Under the pieces are notes generated by a model. It searched no databases. It had not been told where the DNA came from and worked only from the letters and a program-made list of their open reading frames with translations. 64,000 nucleotides of DNA from positions 46,958,001 through 47,022,000 of the forward strand of contig NC_057835.1 of NCBI RefSeq assembly GCF_910594005.1, in the 5' to 3' direction. A program made the position numbers and the translations under genes. This DNA is from Cervus elaphus (Eukaryota; Chordata; Mammalia; Artiodactyla; Cervidae). Every line of letters begins with the position of its first letter. Position 1 is the first letter of the stretch. Below, one piece after another: positions 34,560-46,636 of the stretch.

Positions 34560-34925
34560 AAGAGATAAAAATGTACTCTTGTACAACTGAATTATCTTAC
34601 TTAGTGATATATGTTGGCAGTCCTTACGTGTCACCATACATAGATTTTCTTGTTTGTTTAAAGAGTAGCACAGTATTCTCTTTTTAAGTGGATGTGCCAT
34701 AATTTATTTAACATGTCACTTTATAGAGCGTCCAGTTTGCTGTTATAAGCAATGCTCTAATCCATATCTAGGTGCAGATGTCTTTGGCCAGTTATATGAT
34801 ATATCTCTAGGCTAACTTTCTAGAATTGGAATTCTTAGAATAAAAATTATGTATGTTTAAAATTTTAATTATATACATTTAAAGTTATAGCTGTTGCTGT
34901 AAACTGTCCTTCAGAAAGACTGTTG
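34560..34925 (-). mobile_element. old L1 (L1ME-type) fragment, antisense
   Basis: TGGATGTGCCATAATTTATT, GTCCAGTTTGCTGTTATAAG, CAATGCTCTAATCC, AACTTTCTAGAATTGGAATT and GTAAACTGTCCTTCAGAAAG follow the antisense L1ME order. Confidence 0.65.
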
Positions 34926-35329
34926 CTATATCTATATATAGCTTAATCTGGGAGTGTCAGGTGGAGAAGGACTATGACTTCAGTTAAAACAAAAGGAAAA
35001 ATCCTTTCAATGAAGAAAACTGAGATCGGATCAAGATTATCTCCTAAAGTGGTTTTGAAAATGTAAGATTTAACAAATACGAAACATTTGTCCCAGTGCT
35101 TCTGGTACTGTGTTATCTACTGGGGACAGTATAATGATATTGGAATAATTCAAATAATAGTAATTGAGTCCTTTCCTCAAGGATCCCTTGGCCTGCTCAG
35201 TTAACATGAGACTAGTGCAAAGCATTAAGGGGACATGGTGGGGGACTGATGAGTTCAGGGAAATTTTCTCATTTGAGCTGAGCCATTTTGATGAGCAGAC
35301 TTTTGGAGGAAAAAATTCTTGTGGGGTAG

Positions 35330-35715
35330 TACCCAGTCATAAAAAAAAAAATGAAATTTTGCCATTTGCAGCAATGAGGATGAATCTAGAGAATATTATA
35401 CTCTGTGAAATAAATCAGACAGAGAAAGACAAATACTGTATGACATCGCTTATATGTGGAATCTAAAAAATAAAACAAACACACGTATATAGCAAAACAG
35501 AAACAGATTTACAGGTACAGAGAACAAACTAGGGGTTACCAATGGGAAAGGGAAGGTGGGGGAGGAAGATAGGGGTGTGGGATTTAGAGATACACAGTGC
35601 TATGTATAAAATAAATAAACGGAGAGACTATATCATTCAACATAGGGAATATAGCCAATATTTCGTATTAACTATAAATGCAGTATAATCCATGTGGATT
35701 AGATTTTGAAGGTTA
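35330..35715 (+). mobile_element. L1 3' end (artiodactyl L1M-type)
   Basis: TTTGCCATTTGCAGCAATGA, GTGAAATAAATCAGACAGAG, TATGTGGAATCTAAAAAATA and GGGTTACCAATGGGAAAGGG mark the ORF2 end and 3' UTR. Similar to the copies at 42290 and 60192. Confidence 0.85.
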
Positions 35716-36118
35716 AATGTTGACATACTATTGAAATATGAATTTCTTCATATGCCAAAGGCAGTCAACCACTCAGTTGTCCCTGTGGTTTATAAAGGTT
35801 GCTAGGAGTGACTCCTCTCTCCCAAAGAATTCCAAGACTTTGGACTCAGTGGAAAATTATTTCAAAGTGACAGCTACTGATCAGATGAACAACTCAACTT
35901 ATTTACTTTATGATATGAAAGTACGAGCTTGTTTTATCTCTTTTCATCTGCAAGGCTTTCCTTTACTTCAAAAAGAATATTATAAACAAAAGTACTTCAC
36001 AGGATGTGGAGATGAAAACAAGTTATTAAACCAGTTTATATGTGACAATTTAGGAAGAATCATATGGGGTGAACAAATAATTCTCTTTTAGTTAAAAATT
36101 CCATATTTACACACGAGT
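35716..36118. other. single-copy sequence with a 117-codon open frame
   Basis: Between an L1 end and a BovB piece. The plus-strand frame 35738-36091 is open for 117 codons. It has no domain or family I recognise, and its chance occurrence in 64 kb is unremarkable. Confidence 0.35.
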
Positions 36119-36750
36119 ATAAATGGGGAAACAATGAAAACAGTGAGAGACTTTATTTTCTTGGGCTCCAAAATCACCGCAGATGGTGACTGCTGCCATG
36201 AAATGAAAACATGCTTGCTCCTTGGAAGAAAAGTTATGACCAACCTAGACAGCATGTTAAAAAGCAGAAAGATTACTTTGCCAACAAAGGTCAGTCTAGT
36301 CAAAGCTATGGTTTTTCCAGTAGTCATGTATGGATGTGAGAATTGGACCATAAAGAAAGCTGAGCGCCGAAGAATTGATGCTTTTGAACTGCGGTGTTGG
36401 TTAAGACTCTTGAGAGTCCCTTGGACTGCAAGGCGATCAAATCAGTCAATCCTAAAGGAAATCAGTCCTGAATATTCACTGGAAGGACTGATGCTGAAGC
36501 TCCAATACTTTGGCCACCTGATGCGAAGAGCTGACTCACTGGAAAAGACCCTGATGCTGGGAAAGATTGAAGGCAGGAGAAGAAAGGGATGACAGAAGAT
36601 GAGATGGTTGGATGGCATCACCGACTCGATGGACATGCATTTGAGCAAGCTCCGGGAGTTGGTGATGGACAGGGAAGCCTGGCGTGCTGCAGTCCATGGG
36701 GTTGCAAAGAGCTGGACATGACTGTGCTACTGAACTGACTGACTGACTGT
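36119..36750 (+). mobile_element. BovB LINE 3' end
   Basis: From the TVSDFIFLGSK-coding segment in slightly altered form to GACTGTGCTACTGAACTGAC and a (GACT)n tail. One frame (36134-36592) is open for 152 codons and encodes the BovB C-terminal region, so this copy is better preserved than the others of its size. Confidence 0.95.
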
Positions 36751-37610
36751 ACAATTACTGTCAAGTTGTTTTGGATTTTAAAACATCTTTAATTAGGTGG
36801 TCATATGGTCAGCTCAAATATTCCATAGTTTTCATGGTCCTACATAGTGTTTCTTAATTGTGAAGTAATCTTTGTTCTCATCAAATCAGAGTAGTTGAGA
36901 ACTACTACTCCATTTAGTTTTTCAATACGTTCAAATTTTTTCACTCTGAATATTGATATGTATCTATTTAGTAGAGAAACAAATGGAAACATAGAAAATG
37001 AAATAGAAAGTCCACAATGAAATCTACCTAATTAAATTTGAAAAGTAATCTGGTAAAAACTTAAAGAAAATGTTTGGAAATCACTAAATTGGCTTTATGT
37101 ATTATAATTAGTCTTCTCTTGTTAAACATTAAAAATAGTTTGGAATAAGAAAATAAAATTCGTTTCTTAAATAGGCTATTTCTTTTTTCAACTAAACACT
37201 TTTGTAAAGCTATGATTTCTTCTGTGAAAGTAGAAAGTCTAACTGTATTCTTTATAAACCCTCTTCAGGATTATGCCCCATAGCATATGAATAAATGGTA
37301 GTAGTATTCTTTAATTAGGAAAATTTTATTATCTAAATTGTTAGTTCGTGTTGCTATTGATATTAATAAAAAGAGCATAAATGTTAAAGCTTTCGATAAC
37401 AAACATTTTCTTACTTACATTCGATCCAAGTTACTAAGTCAATCCCACACTAAAGGCGGAGTTACAGGGTCAGGGACATAAATGGTGGAGAGGGAACAGG
37501 CAGTGACTCACCAGTGACAAAAATACAAATATTTATCCATTCCCACCATAGTTGAAAAATACATCGACGACTGAGTGATTTCAAAATAGCGATCTCCCTC
37601 CCACAAGGTC
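36751..37610. other. AT-rich single-copy sequence
   Basis: No feature recognised. Confidence 0.4.
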
Positions 37611-37740
37611 ATTGGAGATGATCAAGCACCCACGTTCTTCTTTGTTATCAAGTATTCCCTTCTCTTTCACTTCGCTTCTACTTCTCCCTTCTGCCCTGTC
37701 AGTACCGACCTATCTGTGGTCCTTTAGCTATTACCCCCAA
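37611..37740 (+). repeat. first copy of an approximately 120-base local repeat
   Basis: Shares GATGATCAAGCA, ATCAAGTATTCCCTTCTCTT, CTTCTGCCCTGTC and TCTGTGGTC, in the same order, with 39069-39190. I do not recognise the family. Confidence 0.55.
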
Positions 37741-38149
37741 AATGTGTGGATCAGTATTGCTCATCCTTCATATGTCAGCAGCTGTGTCAGCTTGGTCTTC
37801 TGGGGAGCCAATGGCAAGGGTGCAAGAGGTTTATTTGGGGTGTTGTCTGTGGGGAAAACAAGGAGACAGAGTGGGAACAGATGCAGGGTGGGGGAGCCTC
37901 TAACTGCCATGCAGCCCTGACAGCTGTGAATGGAAAAGGAGGAGGAAGAATTGGTACCCAGAACCAGAGAACAGCCAGCACGGAGACAGTCTCCGTCAGA
38001 ATGATGCGAAATAGCTGAGACAAAGTTTCCCATTGAAGAGCTTCCTTGTGATCAGGATGGGCAGCTTTAGGGTGTTCACCACTGGGGTGAGCTCAAAGGA
38101 GTGACTTCTGGAGACTATCATTCATCTCTGCTCCCCAGGAGATTTTCTT
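37741..38149. other. single-copy sequence
   Basis: Nothing recognised; overlapping 80-100-codon frames on both strands (37746-38033) are mutually exclusive and unsupported. Confidence 0.4.
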
Positions 38150-38690
38150 TCTCTTATTTTTTTAAAGTTGATGTATAGTTGACTTTAATCAACTATACTG
38201 GTGGGGCTTCCTGGCTAGTTCAGATGATAAAGAATCTGCCTGCAATGTGGGAGACTGGGTTCTATCCCTGGGTCAGGAAGATCTCTTGGAGAAGGGATTG
38301 GCAATCCACTCTAGTACTCTTGCCTGAAAAATCCCCTGGACAGAGGAGCCTGACGAGCTACAGTCCATGGGGTCTCAAAGAGTTGGATACCACAGAGAGA
38401 CTAACACTTTCACTTACTTTTCATAGTTTACAGTATTTTGTTAGTTTCAAATGTACAGCAGTGATTCAGTTACATATAGTCTTTATTCTCAATTCTTTTT
38501 CATTATAGTTTATTACAGGACTATAGCTGTAATATAAATATAGCTCCCTGCACTATACAGTAAATCCTTGTTATTTTTTTTTACACCTGGTAGTGTGCAC
38601 CTCTTAATCCCATACTCTCAATAATCCTTCCCCCTTTTCCCTTTGATAACCATAAAATTATCTTCTATGCCTAAGAAATTTTCTTAAGTG
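38150..38690 (-). mobile_element. L1 3' end (antisense), split by a Bov-tA
   Basis: Left part 38160-38182 (AAAGTTGATGTATAGTTGA), right part from about 38425 (TTTACAGTATTTTGTTAGTT, TATAGCTCCCTGCACTATAC, AAATCCTTGTTATT, AACCATAAAATTATCTTCTA). This is the standard antisense artiodactyl L1 3' end, interrupted at 38203-38420. Confidence 0.8.
38203..38420 (+). mobile_element. Bov-tA SINE inside L1 end
   Basis: From GGGCTTCCTGGCTAGTTCAG to CACAGAGAGACTAACACTTT. The head has a short deletion in the usual CCCTGGTGGCTCAG. Confidence 0.92.
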
Positions 38691-38849
38691 GAGACCTGAG
38701 AGGGGCATTCCTGTGGCTGCCCCAGAATTATCATCCTTATTCTGGACCAGCTCATGGTGCGTCCCAATCTGAAAGTCAGTGAGAACTCCCTGTGGGCTAC
38801 AGAATAATGTCCAACATGCAACCCTGGTATGGGATTCATTCACCTTGTC

Positions 38850-39330
38850 TACTTTTAGCATACCTCACCCTGATTCCTGTTCTCCAGTCAGACAACTCCA
38901 CACCATTCCTCGGTGTTCCAAAGCAGTGTGATGTCTCTGAGATTTGCTCCAGCTGGTCTTCTACCTGCATACTCTTCTTCTCAACTGCTCACAATAGTAC
39001 TCACCTTTCCACATCCACACCGACTCCTTCTCCTCTGAAGCATCTTTCTTGAATCATCCATTCAGGATGTAGATGATCAAGCAAACATGTTCTTTGTCAT
39101 CAAGTGTTCCCTTCTCTTCTTTTATACCTCCCCCTTCTGCCCTGTCTGTATTGAGCAGTCTGTGGTCTTTTACACCTTTCCCTTGTGCCAAACATCTATG
39201 CAGTTGCTTACTTGCCATACATTTCTTTTATACTTTGTTTTACGTATTTTCTTCAAAGGTTTAGTGGACAAGGACTATGTTTCTAGGACCCTTCTGGGGT
39301 CTTGTGTATGTTATTTGTAATTTGATAAAT
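38850..39330 (+). mobile_element. possible L2-like relic containing the second copy of the local repeat
   Basis: TTCTTGAATCATCCATTCAG (39047-39066) and GTGGACAAGGACTATGTTTC (39263-39282) resemble the L2-type 3' region and its tail. The stretch 39069-39190 is the partner of 37611-37740. Weak evidence. Confidence 0.35.
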
Positions 39331-39571
39331 ATATATTGAAAAGAAACTAACTCCAATACAAGAAAGGACACTTGTTTTTGAGAAGAGAGGATGGGGGAAT
39401 GAATGGAGTTATCTCAGCAACCTCAAAGACAATTCTGCACACAGGTTCACTGCATCCTCTTTACCTCTTGTGGAGAGATTCAAGATTCCATTTCCTGGAA
39501 CTAAAATCATGTTGTGTTTACAAAAGAGCTAAGGGATGGGGAAGCACTTGGAGCTTCCTTTTTATGCAGCC

Positions 39572-39775
39572 CTTGCTTGCTTGCTTGCTTGCTCAGTCAC
39601 GTCTGACTCTCTGTGACCCGGTGGACTATAGCCCTCCAGGCTACTCTGTGGGATTTCCCAGACAAGAATGCGGGAGTGGGTTGCCATTTCCTTCTCCAGG
39701 GGATCTTCCTGACCCAGGAGTCGAACCTGTGTCTCCTGCATTGGCAGGTGGATTCTTTACCGCTGAGTCACTTGA
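39572..39775 (-). mobile_element. Bov-tA SINE (antisense) with a (CTTG)n tail
   Basis: Five CTTG units (39572-39591) replace the usual tail, then CTCAGTCACGTCTGACTCTC to CTTTACCGCTGAGTCACTTG. The SINE itself is full-length apart from the last head bases. Confidence 0.92.
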
Positions 39776-40439
39776 TGATGTCATGCGACCCTTAGAGAGA
39801 CTCATGTTTGTATTTTCTTATATAATTCTTTCTTTCTTATATGTACCCGTGTAGTCCAGAATTCTCCCACTTAGTTCTTAGCGACGACTAGATGGCAAGG
39901 TTTCTCATGCCTCTTCTTGGTTATCTTTGGGTTCCCATCACCTGCCGAGGGCATGGCAGAGAGTGAGTGCAGAGTCACTGGCTGCAGTGAGCCGCATCAG
40001 AGCTGTGTGCAGTAAGCAAGGAAGTGGGCACTCTGACTAAGGCAGAGATCTCATCAGTAGACAGTGGGTGCCAAGAAATCACAGAGAGAATTACAGATAC
40101 CGAAAATGTAGCATGAGGTGAAGGTATGGATGGCAGCATGCAGAAAAAAAATGGAGGCAGACACTTTGCTTTGCAGTGGTCAGTTGGATCGGATTATTTT
40201 GGGCCCACAGAAGAGATAAAAATATTCATTGGATCCAAGTTAAGCCTTTCTCGGGTGCTCCTCTTTACACAGAGCCATCCTCATTTCTGTGATTGAGACA
40301 AAAAGAAGGATAGAAGTAATTTCTGGCTGCAAAGTATTCATAGTCTTGTTTTGAACACATGTACAAACACATTAAATAGCTTAATTAAGACATGGTAGGG
40401 TATGAATTTGAGTTTCTTTTTCCTTCTGCATTTAATTTA
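39776..40439. other. single-copy sequence
   Basis: No feature recognised. Confidence 0.4.
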
Positions 40440-41345
40440 CTCATAAGTCCTGATGGCTTAAGCTGCAAAATAGATTTCAAGTCTGTCAACTTTTCTCCAT
40501 CTTCACATACAATCTTAGTCTACCTCACTTGTACCCCTTGGACCTGCAACAATCTCCTTACTAATGACCCTCACTCGAATTTTTTCTCTTGGGGTCCACT
40601 CTGCACAGTAGCCATGGAGAGCTTTCAAAAAACACAAATCCTGTCTTGTCATCTCCTGCCTAAAGCCCTCTTCATGGTTTCTGGATGCATTCAGTTGAAA
40701 CGCTAAGTTCCTACGTGATCCAGCACTAGCCTGCCTCTCAGCTCCATCTCTGCCAAGCTTCCCATCATTCGCTACTCTGACCATACCTCCCTTCTTTTTT
40801 CCTTCTGGAAACTTCCATGTTCGGTCCCTCTTGGGGCCTTTGCAGATATCCATTTTGCCTGGAAAACTTTGCACCCTAACTTTGAAGGGCTGGCTCCTTT
40901 CATTCCATTTAGTGTGTGTGTGTGTTAGTCGCTCAGTTGTGTCCAACTCTTTGTGACCCAATGGACTGTAGCCTGTCAGGCTCTTCTGTCCATGGGATTC
41001 TCCAGGAAAGATTTATGGAGTGGGTTGCCATTTCCTTCTCCAAGGGATCTTCCCGACCCAGGGATTGAACCCAGGTCTCCTACGTCACAGACAGACTCTT
41101 TACGGTTTGAGCCAACTCCTTCAGCCACTGTCTCGTACCACCCCAATGTGGATCTTCATAACACTTAAAAGCATCTAAAATAATCTTTTATTGTGTATAT
41201 GTTTGTTGTCTGTTCTTCTCGAAGAGAATGTCAGCTCCCTGAGTAGAGATCTTATTTGTCCTTTTCTTTTTCATTCATTATTCCATTTCCTAGTTTATGC
41301 CTTTTGTGTGGTGGGTCCTCTTTAAATAGTTCTTTGAATGAATGA
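40440..41345 (+). mobile_element. L2 LINE 3' end (plus strand), split by a Bov-tA
   Basis: CATCTCCTGCCTAAAGCCCT, ACGTGATCCAGCACTAGCCT, GGGGCCTTTGCAGATATCCA and TTTTGCCTGGAAAACTTTGC (40640-40875) are diagnostic L2 motifs. After the SINE the element continues with CTTCATAACACTTAAAAGC, GAATGTCAGCTCCCTGAG and the end TAGTTCTTTGAATGAATG (41328-41345). Confidence 0.8.
40911..41112 (-). mobile_element. Bov-tA SINE inside L2
   Basis: Preceded by (TG)n, it runs from TTAGTCGCTCAGTTGTGTCC to TTTACGGTTTGAGCCAACTC, antisense. Confidence 0.93.
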
Positions 41346-42285
41346 AAAATATGAACTACTGGAAGACAAAAAAAGGAGAGTGTAGCTCAGAGTAGCATGG
41401 GAACATTCTTGGAGGGAGAAAGATGGTTTTAGATGTGAAGAATTGTGTGGGGCTGGAATGTGCACATTTTTGTCAAAGGGAACATTCTGGCCTGGATGGA
41501 GCAGAAGGTACACAGAGGTGAGGGTGGAGCATGTATCACATCAGAGAGTGGACTCTGGATGGAATCAGAGGGACAGGAAGGAAGGTCATTACCACTAAAC
41601 AATACATATACATTTTGCCTCAGGGGGCAAAGCATTACAATTCCACAATGCAACTAAGATCTAGGATGTCTATCATCTTTTTCCTAATTTCAACAAATCT
41701 GGAAAAATTACAGCCCATGAATCATGAACAAAATGAGAAACATTTAACAAGGCCCATATATTTCATAGTTATACTCATGATGATGATTTGATTTTATTTT
41801 TTGGCTCCCCTATTTCGCATGAAGTGGTTCACTGTGTTGACAGAGCAGCTCCCTGAATTATTCAGTCAAAGAGTAGTTTTCATTTTCTTGACATTTTATT
41901 TTCTTTCAGGAATGGACCTTATAGAATATGCATTTTTTCCTTGAATGAAATAATACATATGAAAGTACTTTGCAAAACATCAGGCACTATGGAAATGGAA
42001 GATGGAATGATTATTACCTCCAGAGGTCTTCAGGGACATAAACTACAGAAAGCAAGTCTCAGTGCCCTGGTTTTCTTGCTTTTTATTGCAATAAGATGGA
42101 CTATTTCATTATATCTGGAGATTATTTTTTTTTTTTTGCTGCAATTGAGAGTATCACATGGTTACTAACTCCCAAGAAAATTAACAAAACTCATGTGCTT
42201 CTGAGAGAAATATTGCTTGAACAATCATATAACATATTGCTTGTTCAGGAAAAAAAAAGAATGAAAATTTCTGCCACTTTAAAAA
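41346..42285. other. single-copy sequence
   Basis: No recognised repeat except a T run (42126-42138). Confidence 0.4.
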
Positions 42286-42289
42286 AGCA

Positions 42290-43065
42290 CTTATTCGACT
42301 TGAATAGGGAAATGCAAACCAAAACCTCAGTGGGATAGCACCACACATCAGTCAGAATGGCTATCATCAAAGAGTCTAAAAATAACAAATGCTGGAGAGG
42401 ATGTGGAGAAAGAGAGTGCTGGTACACTGTTGGTGGAAATGTAAATTGGTGCAGCCACCATGGACAATGGTATGCAGATTTCTCAGAAAACTAAAAATAG
42501 AACTACTGTATGATTTAACAATTCCACACCTGGCTATATATCCAGAAAAAACAAAGATACTAATTAAAAAAGAAACAGAGATTGGCTTAAGAAGATGTCA
42601 TACACAGACACAGACACAGAAATACTACTCAGCCATAAAAAGAATGAAATATTGCCATTTATAGCAACATGGATGGACTTAGATAATATTATGCTTAGTA
42701 AAATAAATCAGACAAAGACATCTTATATGGTATTACTTACATGTGGAATCTAAAAAAATAATACAAATGAATTTATACACAGAACAGAAACAGACTCACA
42801 GACATAGAAAACAAATGTATGCTTACCAAAGGGGAGGGTGGGGAAAGGACAAATTCGCGGTATGGGATTAACAGATACAAACCACTATACATAAAATAGA
42901 TAAGCAACCAGATTTACTGCAGAGCATAGGGAATTATACACAATATCTTTTAATAACCTATAATGGAATGTAATCTACAAAATACCGAGTCATCATGCTG
43001 TGCATCTGAAACTAATGCAACGTTATAAATTCACTAAACTTCAATAAAAACAATAAAAAGGCTTA
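42290..43065 (+). mobile_element. L1 3' end, artiodactyl type
   Basis: From the ORF2 C-terminal region (GGGAAATGCAAACCAAAACC; AATGCTGGAGAGGATGTGGA; ACTGTTGGTGGAAATGTAAA) through the 3' UTR (CAGCCATAAAAAGAATGAAA; CATGTGGAATCTAAAAAAAT) to CTAAACTTCAATAAAAACAA. About 775 bases, 5'-truncated, with a short (ACAGAC)n expansion near 42602. Confidence 0.93.
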
Positions 43066-43136
43066 TTCCTAATATTTCCCACTTGACTCTTAGAATGGAA
43101 TGTCTACATGTAGCATCAAGAAGAATAGTGGTTTCA

Positions 43137-43370
43137 GGGCTTCCCTAGTGGTCCAGTGGTTTAAAATTTGCTTTGCAGTGCAGGGGACATGAGTTCTCCC
43201 CCTGGTCTGGGAACTAAGATTCCACGCGCCTTGGAGCAACTAAGCCGGCACTGAACTAGAGAGTCTGTGCACCACAATGAAAGATCCCGAATGATGCAAC
43301 GGCGTCCCCTCATGCTACAACTGAGACCCGACACAGCCACATAAATTAATAAATATTTTTAAGAGGATGT
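43137..43370 (+). mobile_element. CHR-type SINE (tRNA-Glu-derived, cetartiodactyl)
   Basis: GGGCTTCCCTAGTGGTCCAG, TTTGCAGTGCAGGGGACATG, GGGAACTAAGATTCCACGCG and an A/T-rich tail. Distinct from Bov-tA in its middle and older in the lineage. Confidence 0.85.
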
Positions 43371-45769
43371 ATAAAAAAAGATGAAGCATAGCGATTCCTA
43401 TTAATTCTTAATGTTGCAATGTTGGGCTGCAACAACTGGGAGATTTCAGTTTTGTGTGCTAATGGTGCAACTGCTGCGCTAAAAATTTTAAAACACGTAC
43501 TAAAAAATAAACACATTTTCCAAAATAGGATCCATCACTCTCTTTGTCCTCCGTAAATTAGTTCATGCTTCCTGAACATAATGTTAAAAAAACTAGAAAA
43601 CATTATTACCCCACAGTCTGATCACAGATTCTGTTTATTTATTTTTTGTTTCATCCATGACATCCTCTTAATCTGATCTAACCCATTTCATATCCACCCA
43701 CATACTCCTTTCCTGGGTCTTGTATAAAGTTTTTTTAAATAGCAAAAATCACATATATTTGCCATTCTCCTGGATGCCATTCAATTATCTTTAGGCTTAG
43801 GGAAAAGATGTATTGTTCTAAAGTCAAAATTGAGAATTTACTGAACTGTCTTTTAGTTAAGGATTGGGAATAGAAGAGTTTTATAAGGAAATGAAAGTCT
43901 CTGGAATTCTGCTTTCTTTAGACTCAGAAAATGTTGTCCTTCATGGCATTACACGAAGCACATCTGTTAAATCAGGATTTTTCTGATAAAAATGGACTTG
44001 GATTCTCTTCACAATTTGACATATTTGAATTCTGCTGAACTACTGTACATATTCCTGGAAGGTTCATCAAAGAGCGGGTATTATAAATAAAAATTTAAAA
44101 ATCCACTTGACTTTATTAGAACCATTATCCATGATCCATTAGAGAGGATCCCCCGCATTTTCATTTAATGAAATGCAGTTTTATTAACTACTCTATATTT
44201 TTAACCACCAGCTTGCTCTATTCATTGTGATTCTGTTTGTGCCTGTGCTGCCATCGTAAATCACTTGTTATGCTTCACTGCTTTGTAATACCAGCATAAC
44301 CTTTTGCTGTCTCTTGCTGTCAAAACATCCCAATCTGAGTTGAAGCAATTTTATTTAACATGTGTGCATCCCTCTCTAACCTACAGAGTGGCAGAATAAT
44401 TGACCGCATCTGAGAAGTTCTTTCACCCAATACCTGTAGTAATTAAAACTCTAAATATATGGAAAATCCTTGACAATAGTGTTCATCATTCAGAACTTCT
44501 TTTCACAGGCCTAGCAAACAAGATGTGAACTGTGTAGAATGGCTAGTCAAAGATGGATGAATAAAGGAAGCTTTATTTGCTGAGTATTCCTAAGGATCCC
44601 ATCCATGAGCCAGCTAGAAGATGATTAGTTGGATCTATTAGTGGTTCATACCAGTGGCAGACTGGCATGAAAGACCCACATTTCCAGGCTTCATGAAATG
44701 GTCATTCATTTATAGCACCTGAAACAAAAATGATTCCATACTATTTTCCATAGAGATTGCATGCATACTTGCATTGATTTTTCCCTGGCTATTTGGTAAA
44801 ACACAGATCTTCTCCAGATGCTTGGATCACACTTGCCAAATAGGTTCTCAATCCAAGAGTCTCTGGTATTTCATACCAATTGCTGTTAGGAAGATAGTCT
44901 GAAGGGCATAAAAGCTGAATGTGTACAAGAGATTTAACTAACAGTGTAGTCTTTTAGTCTCTTACCTGACACTTGAAACACGATATGATATATATTGGCT
45001 GAGAAATGTTTACTTCTCATTTTCTATTTTTATAAATATATTATCAGAGAGGGACACAGGAAATCTGAAACAACTCAGCCTAAACTGCTTGGAGACAGGG
45101 CTAGAAATTAAGTTTCTAGCAGGAAACCACATGTATTTTGAAATCCGGTATAATATGCATCAAAATTATCTCTTCCTCTTCTCTATCCCACACCATATAG
45201 TGACTACTATATTCTTTTACAAGAGAAATAGGCTGATTTTCTCTTGTTCATAGGGGTATATGAGGAGTCTTTATAATGAAATGAACTGCTTGGCTGGTAA
45301 TGAAGCATTTGCTTTCCTGATGTGCTTTCCAACCACTCAGATTCTTAGAGAAAACTCAATTTTCCTTTTATTATCCCTCATTGGATATAGAGTCAGATTT
45401 CATTATTTTTTTATATATAGTTTCCTTAGCCATATCAAAGAGGCAACCTGGGAACCAATTCTCGAAAAATAAAAAAGGGCTTGAGGCCTTTGATTGCTTC
45501 TAATATTAAAATACATTGGAAGCACAGAAAAAAGACATTTGCTTTTGCTTGTCTAGGAAAGCAGTGTAATGTCATTGAAGAAGGACCTTGGATCCATCAC
45601 AACATTTCTGCAGGAAAATTGGACTTATCCTTGATGCGTGGCTGTGTGCCAAGGACCTAGATTAGAAGTACAAAATACACAGTTTCTGCTCTGTGATGAA
45701 TTTCTCTGCAACAAAGGAAGCCAAATGAGCGCATGATATGTATTATGTATGTCCTTAATGGGCGCACAT
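43371..45769. other. repeat-poor single-copy block (2.4 kb)
   Basis: No recognised repeat. AT-rich with several stretches free of low-complexity sequence (43960-44350 in particular). Nothing identifies an exon. Confidence 0.4.
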
Positions 45770-45774
45770 TTATT

Positions 45775-46082
45775 TATTTATCTTTAAATTTTATTTCTTT
45801 ATTTTTGGCTGTGCTGAGACTTGACTGCTGCTTGTAGACTTCCCCTAGTTAGGTCGAGCAGGGGCCACTCTCTAGCTGCAGTGCGCAGGCTTCTCATTTT
45901 GGTGACTTCTCTTGTTGCAGAGCACAGGGCCTTCAGTGATTGCGGCACACAGCCTCAGTAGTTGCAGTGCATGGCTTAGAAGATACCCTGTGGCATGTGG
46001 AATCTTCCCAGACCAGGGATCGAACCTATGTCCCTTCATTGGCAGGCTGATTCTTAGCCCCTGGACCACAAGGGAAATCCAT
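45775..46082 (-). mobile_element. CHR-2-type SINE (antisense)
   Basis: TTATTTTTGGCTGTGCTGAG, GCAGTGCGCAGGCTTCTCAT, GACTTCTCTTGTTGCAGAGC, CAGACCAGGGATCGAACCTA and CACAAGGGAAATCC follow CHR-2 order in antisense, about 300 bases. Confidence 0.9.
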
Positions 46083-46199
46083 ATGGGCACACATTCAGTC
46101 TGTGCCATATAAAGGGTAAATGAACATGAGCCCTAGCACTATGGCCTGAAGGAAAGGAGGATGGACCTTTGTCCATCCGTGATCAGAGAATGCTTTAAC

Positions 46200-46376
46200 A
46201 ATAGGATGGGGAGGGAGGTGGAGTGGGGTTCAGGACGAAGGGACAGATGTATACCTGTGGCTGATTCATGTTGGTTGATGTATGGAAAAAACCATCACGA
46301 TATTGTAAAGTAATTATCCTCCAATTAAGATAAACTAATTACAAAAAAGAAAATGGGAAAAAATTGAAAAAAAATA
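46200..46376 (+). mobile_element. bovid L1 (L1-BT-type) 3' end
   Basis: GGATGGGGAGGGAGGTGGAG, GGCTGATTCATGTTGGTTGA, ATATTGTAAAGTAATTATCC and TCCAATTAAGATAAACTAAT, then an A-rich tail. The same end appears inverted at 61475. Confidence 0.9.
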
Positions 46377-46636
46377 CACAGCAGTTACAAGGTTTTCCTT
46401 CCATTCACTGATCCACAGAGACAGTAAATAAATGAAACACAGAGACAGTAGATGAAACACAGAGGCCGCACATGTGGCACTGACTGTGTGCTTGAATATC
46501 ATAAATATTTTCTCCAGGTCTCCTAGGGATGCTGTTTCATGAAGTTGTACATGGAAGATATTCTAGAGGGTAAGAGAAGAAAACATAAACAGCAATTCTT
46601 TAATTCTTTTATATAATTGCATTTATGAGTCTTCCT

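Noticed and set aside
35738..36091. 117-codon open frame between an L1 end and a BovB piece
   Set aside because: Not recognised as any protein; AT-rich, with no splice sites or promoter of note.
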